Notes: a model not told the origin generated them from the letters alone. A DNA stretch of 27,558 nucleotides from UCB3 sp964415605 (GCA_964415605.1 CAYQBA010000042.1:1-27558), one strand, 5' to 3'; shown: positions 7,843 to 16,127, counted from the first letter of the stretch. Numbers and translations: made by a program.

Positions 7843-10521
7843 TCAACCGGCCGGGCAGTCCGAGACGCTTCGCCCGACGACGTCCAGCGCCGACGCCAGC
7901 GTGTCGCCCGTCGGCGCGACGCGCGCCTGGTCCGGCCGGGTGGCCAGCGCCGCCAGCAGCTCCGCGTCCGCGGCGCCGCCGAAGGCGACCGTCGTCACGC
8001 CGACGCCGGCCGCGCGCAGGGTCCGTGCCTCGGCGAAGGCCCGGCCGGCGGTGCCGTCGTCCGGCGCACCGGCGGCGACGAGCACGATCGCGGCCTCCCG
8101 GCCGGCCGCGCCCGCCGCCCGCAGCGTGCGGCCCGCCGCGGCCAGGGCGACGTCGATGCGTCGCCCCGATCCGAGCGCGAGGCTGGCGAGCGGTGCGGAC
8201 AGCGCCACCGGATCGCCGCCCGTGGCCAGCAGGGCAGCCTGGCGATCGTAGCGCAACACGCTCACCCCGACTCGCGACAGGTCGACGGCCCGGACGAACG
8301 TCCGGGCCGCTTCGGCGAGGGCCGCGGCGTACGCGGCGTCCGCAAGCAAGGGCGATCCGCCACCCCGGTCACGTGACGTGTCCAGCACGAGGGCCACGTG
8401 CGTGACGCGGCACGCGGCCTCGGCCGTCGCCGGCGCGATCGCGCCGATGGCCGGCAGGAAGACCCGGAACGGCGGCGCCGTGTCGGTCGGCTGCGACACG
8501 CTGTCGGCCCGGCGCAGTGTCAGCAGGCCGGCTTCGCCCTGCGCCGCCCAGGCATGGCGCCCCTCGGCCGCCAGGCCGAACGCCGCGCTGAAGGCGAAGA
8601 GCGTGCCGCTCGGAACCCCCTCAAGCTGGTGGATGGGCGTCAGCCGGGGAAGGTCGCCGACGTAGACGAGCTCATAGCCGTAACCCACGTCGCGGATGGC
8701 AAACCCGTCGGCCACCGCGATCGGGCCGCCAGCCGTGCCGAAGTCGTCGATGGTGGCCACCGGCTCCGGCAGCGCGGGGTCCGCGAGACTGTACACCCGC
8801 AGGCTCGCCGGCCGATCCAACACACTGGCGTACAGGTGGTCGCCGGCCAGCGTGATCTGGCGGACCTTGCTCGGCAACGACGCGCTATGGGCCGGTCGCG
8901 CCGGGTCGGCGACGTCGAACACGTCCAGGCCCCGGCTCTCGATGGCGGCGTACAGGTGGTTGCCCCGCACGGCGACGCTCGTGGCGCCGCCCAGGTCGAG
9001 CGTGTTGAGGATCCGCGGCCGGACCGCGTCGGCGACGTCGATGATCGAGACCTTGCCGCCGTTCGGCACGAACGCCCGCCCGGCCACGACCGCCATGTCG
9101 TACACCTGCCCCGGGTGCGACGGCAGGTCGATCGACCCGATCTCCGCCAGCACGTGCGGGTCGCTGGCGTCGAAGATCAACAGGCGACCGACGTCGCCGC
9201 TGAAGTCGAGCGCGTACAGCCGGTCGTCGGCCCACGCGAGCGCGCCGAGATTGGCGTACCGATCCCCGACCGGCGCGGGCAGCGTCCGGCCGATGGCGAC
9301 CGGATGATCGGGGTCGCGGACGTCGACGACCCACACCCCGCCGACGAACGTGCTCACGTAGGCCGTCCCCGCGTGGACCACGACGTCGTTGGCATACGAG
9401 GGTCCGACCAGTGCCGTCCCGACGGAGGGGTCGGCCGGGTCGCTGAAGTCCAGCGCGCACAGCCCGCTGTACGGCGCCGCGAGGACGATCGTGCCGCCAG
9501 CCATGGCCACGGCCGGCGCCACGACGGCATACCCCATGTCGGCCGCGAGATCGGGCACGTCGCCGGCACCGACCGGCTCGGGCGCGATCGGATCAGTGGC
9601 GTCGAACAGCCGGATCTCGCCGCCGTAGTAGTCGGCCACGGCCAGCCGGGACCCGTCGGCGCCGAGGCTGCCCGCGTTTTCGATGCCGACATCGTCGGAA
9701 GCGAGGTCGAGCCCATCCGCCGTCCAGCTCACGGCCTTGACGATCCCGCCGTCCTCGTCGGCCACGACGAAGAGGGTGTCCTCGATGACCTCGAAATCCA
9801 GCACCCAACCGACGCCTTCAATCGCGTCGACGCGGTCGGGGGCGCCGGGGGCCGCGACGTCGTACAGCGCCAGCCCGTCGCTGCCGTCGACCACCATCCG
9901 ATCGTCGGTGAGCATGCGGCACAGCCCGGCGTCCGAGACCAGCGACCCCATCACGGCCGGCGCCGCCGGGTCGCGGACGTCGACGAGCGACACGGCGGCG
10001 CCGTCGGCCAGGCAGCCGACGTCCTCGGCGATCGACAGGCTTACCCAATTGGTGTCGGCGCTGAGCTTGCCGACGACCGCCGGCGCCGCGGGCGTGTTCG
10101 CGTCAAAGACCCACAGGTACGCGATGCTCCCGTTCTCGCCGCTGAGCCCGCCCATCACGACGAAGACGTGGTCGCCGTGCACCGCGACGTCGCGGACGAT
10201 CTCCGGGAGCATGCCGGTCGTGCCGATCCGCACCGGCGCGGCGGGATCGGACACGTCGAAGGTCATGAGGCGCGGCCCGACGCCCATCCAGGCGACGTCG
10301 CCCACGAGGCCCACGCCATACACGCTGCCGCCGATCGGCTCGCCGAGCTCGAGGCGAGCGTTCGGCGACTCGGCATCGTCAGCGGTCTTGTGCGCCGCGC
10401 CGGCGCGGGTGGCTTCCGGTTGGAAGATCGCCGCGAGCAAGAGTCCGGCCACCAGTGCGATCCACGACCAGGCGGCCTTCGAGCGGGTCTTGGCGACGTG
10501 CGGGACGGAGGGTCGGTTCAT
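7843..10521 (-). CDS. Exported LVIVD-repeat beta-propeller with C-terminal VWA-like domain (copy 1)
   Basis: An 892-residue protein. ATG 10521 overlaps the stop of the preceding gene (ATGA) and has AAGGAG seven nt upstream. A signal peptide or N-terminal anchor spans about 14-40 (ALVAGLLLAAIF). Residues 60-680 are repeats with (L/V)xVFDVxDPAxPxxVG cores, the LVIVD repeat style that folds as a propeller. A short linker with RVFLPAIG precedes a VWA-like domain (704-892) beginning CRVTHVALVLDT. Its metal site is degenerate: DTSRD replaces DxSxS, the Thr position is lost, and VAAGAPD replaces the usual TDG. It is the third gene of sigma1-membrane protein-LVIVD/VWA and is clearly paralogous to the protein at 18146-20953 (shared RRIDVALAAA and FDRQA/YDRQA segments). 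Likely a surface protein-binding protein; ligand unknown. Confidence 0.88.
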   Translation of the reverse strand: MNRPSVPHVAKTRSKAAWSWIALVAGLLLAAIFQPEATRAGAAHKTADDAESPNARLELGEPIGGSVYGVGLVGDVAWMGVGPRLMTFDVSDPAAPVRIGTTGMLPEIVRDVAVHGDHVFVVMGGLSGENGSIAYLWVFDANTPAAPAVVGKLSADTNWVSLSIAEDVGCLADGAAVSLVDVRDPAAPAVMGSLVSDAGLCRMLTDDRMVVDGSDGLALYDVAAPGAPDRVDAIEGVGWVLDFEVIEDTLFVVADEDGGIVKAVSWTADGLDLASDDVGIENAGSLGADGSRLAVADYYGGEIRLFDATDPIAPEPVGAGDVPDLAADMGYAVVAPAVAMAGGTIVLAAPYSGLCALDFSDPADPSVGTALVGPSYANDVVVHAGTAYVSTFVGGVWVVDVRDPDHPVAIGRTLPAPVGDRYANLGALAWADDRLYALDFSGDVGRLLIFDASDPHVLAEIGSIDLPSHPGQVYDMAVVAGRAFVPNGGKVSIIDVADAVRPRILNTLDLGGATSVAVRGNHLYAAIESRGLDVFDVADPARPAHSASLPSKVRQITLAGDHLYASVLDRPASLRVYSLADPALPEPVATIDDFGTAGGPIAVADGFAIRDVGYGYELVYVGDLPRLTPIHQLEGVPSGTLFAFSAAFGLAAEGRHAWAAQGEAGLLTLRRADSVSQPTDTAPPFRVFLPAIGAIAPATAEAACRVTHVALVLDTSRDRGGGSPLLADAAYAAALAEAARTFVRAVDLSRVGVSVLRYDRQAALLATGGDPVALSAPLASLALGSGRRIDVALAAAGRTLRAAGAAGREAAIVLVAAGAPDDGTAGRAFAEARTLRAAGVGVTTVAFGGAADAELLAALATRPDQARVAPTGDTLASALDVVGRSVSDCPAG

Positions 10522-11771
10522 GGCAATGCTCCTTGTCCGGGTAGGCCCGATGCAGGCAGCTCGAAGTCGATGCCGGGCGTGAGGCGACCGTCGGCAACGA
10601 CGACCGGGTCGGCGTCCTCGGGCCGCGTGCGGCCGGCGTACCAGCGCGTCGCGTGCCCGTCGAGCTCGGCGCTGACGCGATACGCGCCGGGCGGCACGTC
10701 GATCCGGTAGGATCCGTCGGCCGCGCTGCGGGTCCAGACGACCCGCCCCGCGCCGTCGACGGACTCGGCCTTGACGAGGGCGGCCTCGAGCGGCGTTCCC
10801 CGCGCGTCGACGACGCCTCCGGCGATCCCGGAAGCCGCCGCGGGCGGCTCGGTCGGCGTGGGCGTGTCCGGCCCGCCCCCCACGGCGGCGGTCGGGGTCG
10901 CGGCGCTTGCCGCCGTTGGCGACGGGATCGCGACCGTTGCGGCCGTTGCGGTCGCCGTCGGAGCCGGCTGCTGGCGGCGGCGATCGTCGTGATCGCCGCC
11001 GCCAGGGCTTGCGGCTTCGGCCGTGGCCGGGTACGGCAGGGCCGTCGAGGTCGCGCCGGCGGTCGAGGGTCCCGAGCTCGACGCCGCACCGGTGGAGACC
11101 GCGGCCAGGCCTGGCGCCACCGGCCCACGCGTCGCCCCCGCGCCCTGAGCGCGTGCGCCTGCCGGGGGACCAGCGGCACGGCCGACGATCAGGCCATGCG
11201 CGGCGGGGCCGCGATCCAGCGGAGCGACGACGGTCGTCACGCCAGCCAGCGACGGCCATCCGCCGCGCTGGATGGCGGTCGGGGCGGCCGGCCGCCCCGG
11301 CGCGCGGGAGTCCAGAGCGGGCTCCGGCCGCATGGCCAGTCCGGCCAGGCCTGCCCCGAGCGCGGCGAGCACGCCGGCAATCCCGATCCCGCGCCAGGCG
11401 GCGGATGACAGACGCGGCCCAGCGAGCTCGCCGCCGATCGCGGCCTCGATGCACCCCAGCTCGCCGCGCAGGCTCTCGCGCCGGGCAGCCGGGAGCGGCG
11501 GCAGCGCGGCCTGGCGCAGACCGGCCGCGACGGCGACGGCCACGGTGATCTCCGCGGCCTCGGCGGCGGTCAAGCGACCCGCGCCGGGGAGGAATGTCGC
11601 ATCCGGATGGACCGGCGGCAGGCCGTCCCTGCTCGGTCGATGGGCGGAGGGCCCGATCCCCGCGCCCTCGACGGCCGCCTGGATGGCGTCGGCCACCGGG
11701 TCCGATCCGCCGGCCGGCCGGGCAGCCGGCGCGCGGTCCGGGCCGCGCTGGTGCCGGTCCGGCGCCGTCAT
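10518..11771 (-). CDS. Single-pass membrane protein, anti-sigma-like, with carboxypeptidase-regulatory-like outer domain (copy 1)
   Basis: A 417-residue protein. ATG 11771 overlaps the sigma stop codon (ATGA) and the stop overlaps the next ATG (ATGA). Residues 1-125 are cytoplasmic, with a helical segment beginning LTAAEAAEITVAVAVAAGLR. One transmembrane helix lies at 126-147, then a long Ala/Pro/Thr-rich linker (150-314, with PTATATAA and DTPTPTEPP). A 100-residue beta-sandwich domain follows from residue 315: GIAGGVVDARGTPLEAALV, ending near GIDFELP, with the motif GHATRWYAGR. That is the carboxypeptidase-regulatory-like/CNA-B-like fold. The layout and position directly after a sigma factor suggest an anti-sigma factor or sigma regulator, but the zinc anti-sigma HxxxCxxC motif is absent. 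A paralogue is at 17040-18149. The role is inferred. Confidence 0.8.
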   Translation of the reverse strand: MTAPDRHQRGPDRAPAARPAGGSDPVADAIQAAVEGAGIGPSAHRPSRDGLPPVHPDATFLPGAGRLTAAEAAEITVAVAVAAGLRQAALPPLPAARRESLRGELGCIEAAIGGELAGPRLSSAAWRGIGIAGVLAALGAGLAGLAMRPEPALDSRAPGRPAAPTAIQRGGWPSLAGVTTVVAPLDRGPAAHGLIVGRAAGPPAGARAQGAGATRGPVAPGLAAVSTGAASSSGPSTAGATSTALPYPATAEAASPGGGDHDDRRRQQPAPTATATAATVAIPSPTAASAATPTAAVGGGPDTPTPTEPPAAASGIAGGVVDARGTPLEAALVKAESVDGAGRVVWTRSAADGSYRIDVPPGAYRVSAELDGHATRWYAGRTRPEDADPVVVADGRLTPGIDFELPASGLPGQGALP

Positions 11772-12463
11772 GGCCGGCTCCCGGCCGCAGCGGCCACGCG
11801 CAGCGCGCGCAGCGCCCGGCGCTGCAGCTTCTTCACGGCGTCCTCCGAACGTTCGACGACGGCCGCGGTCTCCTCGAGCGACAGCCCGGCCACGAAGCGC
11901 AGCGCGAGCACTTGGCGCTGGGCGTCGCTCAGGCGAGTCGCCCCGGCCACGAGATCGCCGAGGTCCATCCGCCGATCCCAACCCTCGTGCGGGTCCTCCG
12001 CCAGCGCGAGCTGGCGTTCCTCGCCGGAACCAGCCCCGGCGTCGTCCGTCCACCCGTCGTCGAGGCTCGCCGCGTCGGGCTGACGCGCCCGCCGCCGCCA
12101 CTCGTTGAGCACGCGGCGGTGGGCGATTCGCATCAGCCACAGCTCGAAGCGGCCCGGATCGCGCAGCTCACGCACCGACCGCAGCGCCGCGACGAAGACA
12201 TCGTGCGTCACGTCCGCGGCAAGGTCGGAGTCCCCGAGCCGGAACGTGGCGAACCGGTACACGCGGTCTACGTGCCGGTCGTACAGCTCGGCGAACGCGC
12301 CCGGCTCGCCGCGGACGGCCCGTTCGGCCGGCGTGCCCGCCCGATCCGCCTCGGCGGGGGGATGGGTCGACGCCGCCTGGGCGGTCCCGCGCGGCGCGCC
12401 GTCGAGCGCTGGGCTCGTGGAGGCGGCGGGGCCGTGGGCGGCGATCTGCATGACCATGAGCAT
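11768..12463 (-). CDS. ECF-type RNA polymerase sigma factor (copy 1)
   Basis: A 231-residue protein with region 2 at about 56-125 (AFAELYDRHVDRVYRFA, then DVTHDVFVAAL and LWLMRIAHRRVLNEW) and region 4 at about 165-222 (LALRFVAGLSLEETA, then SEDAVKKLQRRAL). Regions 1.1 and 3 are missing, as in ECF sigma factors, which direct RNA polymerase to a small regulon. The start is uncertain: ATG 12463 (AAGG upstream), 12457 and 12451 are in frame; 12451 would be leaderless behind a TATGCT box. The stop overlaps the next gene's ATG (ATGA), so translation is probably coupled. It is divergent from the copper-type cluster and paralogous to the sigma factor at 16321-17043. Confidence 0.92.
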   Translation of the reverse strand: MLMVMQIAAHGPAASTSPALDGAPRGTAQAASTHPPAEADRAGTPAERAVRGEPGAFAELYDRHVDRVYRFATFRLGDSDLAADVTHDVFVAALRSVRELRDPGRFELWLMRIAHRRVLNEWRRRARQPDAASLDDGWTDDAGAGSGEERQLALAEDPHEGWDRRMDLGDLVAGATRLSDAQRQVLALRFVAGLSLEETAAVVERSEDAVKKLQRRALRALRVAAAAGSRP

Positions 12464-12464
12464 A
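12459..12464 (-). promoter_or_regulatory. Possible -10 (TATGCT) for the sigma1 operon
   Basis: On the minus strand TATGCT ends 7 nt before ATG 12451. The -35 at 17-bp spacing (TTTTCC) is poor. If this is the promoter, the sigma transcript would be leaderless from 12451; ATG 12463 would lie inside the promoter and could not be used. Confidence 0.3.
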
Positions 12465-12577
12465 CAGACACCGCCTTGACCGGAAAAGGGACGCGCGCGG
12501 CGGGTGGCCCGACTCACCGGCGGCCGGCAATGCCGCCAACCACAGGCAGGGGCCCACCCCCCGCGCGAGCCGCGACG

Positions 12578-12607
12578 TTGACCGATCCCCGCGGCCTTGC
12601 CTATACT
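12578..12607 (+). promoter_or_regulatory. Strong promoter (TTGACC-18 bp-TATACT), leaderless, for the copper-type cluster
   Basis: TTGACC (12578-12583) and TATACT (12602-12607) are 18 bp apart. The expected transcription start falls on or next to ATG 12615, so the first gene is probably translated without a leader; no ribosome site precedes it. Confidence 0.7.
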
Positions 12608-12614
12608 GCCCGGC

Positions 12615-13064
12615 ATGCATTCACCCGCATCGCCCGGCGGTCGCGTGGTCGGCGGCGTCGTCGCCGTGTGGATCGGTGCGCTGGTGCCGTTGGTCTGCGT
12701 GCCGGGCCTGACCTCGCGCCACGATCACGGCGCGCACCTCATCTTCGACGCGCCCGGCGAGCCAACGCACGCGCATGCCCACGCCGGCGGCGCGCCGTCC
12801 CACGGGCATCCCGACATGGGGGGCGCGCACCGGCCCGACACGCACCGGCACGGGATCGATCCCGACTGGCGCAACGCCGGCGATGCCGGGCAAGGCATGA
12901 ACCTTCCTCCGTCGGGCGGACGGGTCTTCGATTTCACCGCCGCCATGCCGACCGTCCGCATGCCTGCGCCGGCCGCCAGGCCCGGCCGACGTCTGGCCGA
13001 CTTCCGCCCCGAGCGGACGGCGTTCAGGCCTTCACCGCACTGGCATCCGCCCCGTCCGACCTGA
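12615..13064 (+). CDS. Small histidine-rich exported protein, first gene of copper-type cluster
   Basis: A 149-residue protein. ATG 12615 is chosen because the promoter places the transcript start there; the in-frame upstream TTG 12597 lies in the promoter. Residues 9-33 are a hydrophobic signal or anchor segment (VVGGVVAVWIGALVPLV). The rest is rich in His: RHDHGAH, THAHAHAG, PSHGHPDMGGAHRP, THRHG, and a HWHPPRP tail, a strong metal-ligand composition without a recognised fold. Small proteins with a His- and Pro-rich end occur near copper genes (DUF2946-like proteins are comparable), but I do not claim membership. Position ahead of the YtkA-like and CopC/CopD genes suggests extracytoplasmic metal buffering or delivery. 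Confidence 0.75.
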   Translation: MHSPASPGGRVVGGVVAVWIGALVPLVCVPGLTSRHDHGAHLIFDAPGEPTHAHAHAGGAPSHGHPDMGGAHRPDTHRHGIDPDWRNAGDAGQGMNLPPSGGRVFDFTAAMPTVRMPAPAARPGRRLADFRPERTAFRPSPHWHPPRPT

Positions 13065-13141
13065 TCTCCGACCCGCGACGTCTCAAGCTGCCGATGGCAG
13101 GCCCGCTCTCGGTGCTTGCCCGCCGGGCCACCACGACACCT

Positions 13142-13161
13142 GCCGCCACGCACGTGGCGGC
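13142..13161 (+). other. Perfect hairpin in the leader of the YtkA-like gene
   Basis: GCCGCCAC and GTGGCGGC form 8-bp arms around a GCAC loop in the 163-bp gap between the His-rich gene and the YtkA-like gene. There is no T-run, so a terminator is unlikely. It could protect or process the mRNA, or separate expression levels of the two genes. Confidence 0.4.
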
Positions 13162-13227
13162 GCGGCCTTCCACGGCTGCTTGACCCCAAGCTGCCAACAC
13201 CCCGCTCAACCAGGAGATCAGGACCCC

Positions 13228-14007
13228 ATGACCACACGGATGCCTGCGGCACAGCGCTTCGCGGCCGCGCTCGTCGTCTTCGCCGCGACGGTGCTCGCGG
13301 CGACCTCCCGCCCGGCGCCGGTCGCGGCCCACGGCGACATCGAGGTCGGCCCCTACAGCATCAACCTTGGCTTTATCAACGAGCCGGCCTATGCCGGCGA
13401 GCCGAACGGGCTCGACCTCACGGTCATGCGCCATGCCCCGGGCGCCGCCGCCACGGACGATCACGCGGACGCGGGCACGAGCGAAGAGGGGGCGCCGGCC
13501 GCCGACGTTCATGATGATGCGGCGTCCGACGACCACGCCCACGCCGAGGCCGTGCCGGCCGAGGACGCGCAACCGGCCGGGCCCGCGCCCGTCGAAGGCC
13601 TCGAGGAAACCCTCCAGGCCGAGATCATCTTCGGCGCCGAGTCGCGGATTCTGGCGATCGAGCCGCAATGGGGCCAGCCGGGCAAGTACACCGCCGCCAT
13701 CCTGCCGACGGCCGCCGGCGACTACACGTGGCGGGTGTTCGGGACCGTCGACGGCACGCCGGTGGACGTCAAGCTGTCGAGCGGGCCCGACACCTTCGGC
13801 GCGGTCGAGACCAAGGCAGCCGTCTCGTTCCCGGCGGCTGAGCCCGACGTGGCCGGGCTGCGGACCGAGGTCGACGCGGCCGCCAAGTCCGCCGCGGATG
13901 CCGCCGCGTCGGCGCGGACCGCCTTGCTCGCGGGCGCCGCCGGGGTGGCCCTCGGCGCGTTTGCCCTGGCGACCGCCGCGTTGCAGCTGCGGTCCCGACC
14001 GCGTTGA
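13228..14007 (+). CDS. Exported FixH/YtkA-like protein with His/Asp-rich insert and C-terminal membrane anchor
   Basis: A 259-residue protein. ATG 13228 follows AGGAG at 13212-13216 (spacing 11, slightly long). The signal peptide ends at PVAA, leaving a mature N-terminus HGDIEVGPY, i.e. a His first residue if cleaved there, as in CopC. A beta-sandwich (YSINLGFINEPAYAGEPNGL, later QPGKYTAAILPTAAGDYTWR) surrounds an insert at about residues 70-122 full of His, Asp and Glu (TDDHADAG, DVHDDAASDDHAHAEA). A short Ala-rich helix and a transmembrane segment (about 228-251) end the protein. It resembles uncharacterised YtkA-like proteins next to copD genes. The stop overlaps the alternative TTG start of the CopC/CopD gene. 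Likely a membrane-tethered copper handler outside the cytoplasm; inferred. Confidence 0.78.
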   Translation: MTTRMPAAQRFAAALVVFAATVLAATSRPAPVAAHGDIEVGPYSINLGFINEPAYAGEPNGLDLTVMRHAPGAAATDDHADAGTSEEGAPAADVHDDAASDDHAHAEAVPAEDAQPAGPAPVEGLEETLQAEIIFGAESRILAIEPQWGQPGKYTAAILPTAAGDYTWRVFGTVDGTPVDVKLSSGPDTFGAVETKAAVSFPAAEPDVAGLRTEVDAAAKSAADAAASARTALLAGAAGVALGAFALATAALQLRSRPR

Positions 14008-14015
14008 GCGACGCC

Positions 14016-16127
14016 ATGTCCCAGCGCTCCCGGCGGCTGCGCCCTGCGTGGCCGGCCGCGCTTGCCGCAGCCGTCGTCGGCCTCACCCGGCTGGCAGGCA
14101 CGGCTCACGCCCACGCCAACCTCGTGCGGTCGGAGCCGCCCGTCGGCGGCACGGTGGCGTCGCCGCCGGACGCGCTGGTCCTGGTGTTCAGCGAGACGCT
14201 GGATCCAGGCTATACCCGAGTCACGCTCAGCGACAGCCAGGGCCGGACGGTCGACGCCGGCCCTGGCGTGGTCGACGCCGCCGATCCGCACGTCCTGCGC
14301 CTGCCGCTCGGCGACCTGCCGGACGACAGCTACGTCGCCGAGTGGCGCAACCGCTCGACGGTCGACGGCCACACCCGCGCCGGCATCGTCCCGTTCGGCG
14401 TCGGCGTCGCGGCCGATCCCACGGCGCTCCTTCCGCCGCTCGGCACCGCCGATCCCCTGACCGCGCCGCCGCCGCTGGCCGAGGCCGTCCTGCGGTGGTT
14501 GAGCCTGTTGGGGCTGGCGCTGGCGGGGGGCGCGGTCACGTTCGCCCTGTGGGTGTGGCGTCCGGCGCACGCCGCGACGGCAGCGGCGCGCCGGGCGCCG
14601 GAGCCCGCCGACGAGGTCATGACGGCATGGCTCCGCCGCCAGGTGGCCGCCGGGGCGGTGCTCGTGGCCATCGCGGCAGCGCTGCGGATGGCCCAGCAGG
14701 CGGCGGGGGCAGCGGAGGTGATGGCGCCCTCGGCGTTCGCCGCGTCGCTCGCCGCCCTGGCCCGGAGTCGATCCGGCCTCTTGTCGATCGCCCGCATGAT
14801 CCTGGCACTCGCCTTGGTGTGGCATGCGCCCCAACTGCCCGCCGCCGGGGCGGGGCCACGCCGCCCGTGGGGCTTCGCCGCCGCGCTCGCCGCCGCCGTG
14901 GTCCTCACGGTGGCCGCCAGCGGTCATGGGGCCGCGAGCCCGGTCCGTCCCGCGCTGGCCGTCATCGCCGATGCGTTGCACGCCGCGGCCATGGCGGCGT
15001 GGCTCGGCGGGCTCGTCCCGCTGGCCGCGGCCTTGCGCGCGGCCCGGCGCGACCCGGCCGGGGCGCCGCCACCGGCGGACCTCGTGCCCCGGTTCTCGCG
15101 CCTGGCGTTGGTGGCGGTCGCCGTGCTCGCGACCACCGGCACCTACGCGTACAGCCTGCACGTCGGGGGTGCGGACCTCCTGGCTGCCACCACGTACGGC
15201 CGGGCGTTGGCGCTCAAGCTCGGGCTGTTCGGCGCGCTCGTGGCGCTGGGAGCCTACCACCGCTGGCGGCAAGTGCCGCGCCTGTCCCGCCGCGGCCCGG
15301 CCGAAACGGCGGGGCTTGGCCGCGGCGTTGCCATCGAGATCGCGGTGGGCGCCCTCGTGCTCGGCGCGACCGGGGCCATGACGTCGGTCACGCCCAGCCG
15401 CGACGCCAGCGCGGCCCGTGCCCGCGCCGGCGTGCTCGACCACGTCGTGCTGCCCGCCGGTGATCTGACCCTGCGCGTGATGCCGGCCCTGGTCGGGAAC
15501 AACGCCGTCGCCGTCGATCTCTTCGACGCGCGCCCCGGCGCCGACGCCGTGCCGGCCGAAGCGGTGCTGCGGGTCACGCCACCCGGCGGCGTGGCCCGGC
15601 CGTTCGACGTGCCGCTCGAGCCGACGGGCGCCGCGGCCGGCGGCCGCCAGCGGTTCGTCGCCCATGGCAACATCTTCACGCCGCCGGGCGCGTGGCAGGC
15701 CGAGGTGATCGTTCGCCGCCGCGGCCTGGACGACCTGCGCCACACGTTCACCGCGCGCATCACCCGCACGTCGGACGAGCGGCTGGCGCTGCGGGTGGAC
15801 GACGAGCTCGAGGCACCCATCCCCGCGAGCGCCGAGTCGATCGCGGCCGGCGCGGCGCTCTTCCAGACCCACTGCGCGCCGTGCCACGGGCCGGAGGGCC
15901 GCGGCAACGGCGTGGCGGCGGCCGGGCTCGCCAAGCGGCCGGCGGACTTCCGGCTGCACGTCGCGCTGCACACCGACGCCGAGCTGTACGCCTGGGTCGC
16001 GCTGGGCATCGAGGACACGCCGATGCCGGCGTTTCGCGACACGCTGAGCCGCGAGGAGCTGTGGCACGTGGTGAACTACCTCAGGGCGACGTTCGACATC
16101 GGGGTCGGCGGCGGCGCGGGCGGTTGA
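14016..16127 (+). CDS. CopC-CopD fusion with YtkA-like and C-terminal cytochrome c domains
   Basis: A 703-residue protein. ATG 14016 is chosen; TTG 14004, overlapping the upstream stop, is possible. The signal peptide ends at AHA, giving mature HANLVRSEPP with His33 at the N-terminus. The CopC domain (33-130) has D117-G-H119, matching the His/Asp/His Cu(II) site of CopC. CopD membrane helices span about 155-460 (e.g. HAAAMAAWLGGLVPLA, GTYAYSLHVGG, LALKLGLFGALVALGAYHRW). Residues 465-590 form a YtkA/FixH-like beta domain (GAWQAEVIVRRRGLDDLRH). The end (605-700) is a mono-haem cytochrome c with CAPCH at 620-624 and a TPMPAF methionine ligand candidate. The first three parts resemble YcnJ-like copper import proteins; the cytochrome is an addition that suggests linked copper reduction or electron transfer. 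Confidence 0.92.
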   Translation: MSQRSRRLRPAWPAALAAAVVGLTRLAGTAHAHANLVRSEPPVGGTVASPPDALVLVFSETLDPGYTRVTLSDSQGRTVDAGPGVVDAADPHVLRLPLGDLPDDSYVAEWRNRSTVDGHTRAGIVPFGVGVAADPTALLPPLGTADPLTAPPPLAEAVLRWLSLLGLALAGGAVTFALWVWRPAHAATAAARRAPEPADEVMTAWLRRQVAAGAVLVAIAAALRMAQQAAGAAEVMAPSAFAASLAALARSRSGLLSIARMILALALVWHAPQLPAAGAGPRRPWGFAAALAAAVVLTVAASGHGAASPVRPALAVIADALHAAAMAAWLGGLVPLAAALRAARRDPAGAPPPADLVPRFSRLALVAVAVLATTGTYAYSLHVGGADLLAATTYGRALALKLGLFGALVALGAYHRWRQVPRLSRRGPAETAGLGRGVAIEIAVGALVLGATGAMTSVTPSRDASAARARAGVLDHVVLPAGDLTLRVMPALVGNNAVAVDLFDARPGADAVPAEAVLRVTPPGGVARPFDVPLEPTGAAAGGRQRFVAHGNIFTPPGAWQAEVIVRRRGLDDLRHTFTARITRTSDERLALRVDDELEAPIPASAESIAAGAALFQTHCAPCHGPEGRGNGVAAAGLAKRPADFRLHVALHTDAELYAWVALGIEDTPMPAFRDTLSREELWHVVNYLRATFDIGVGGGAGG

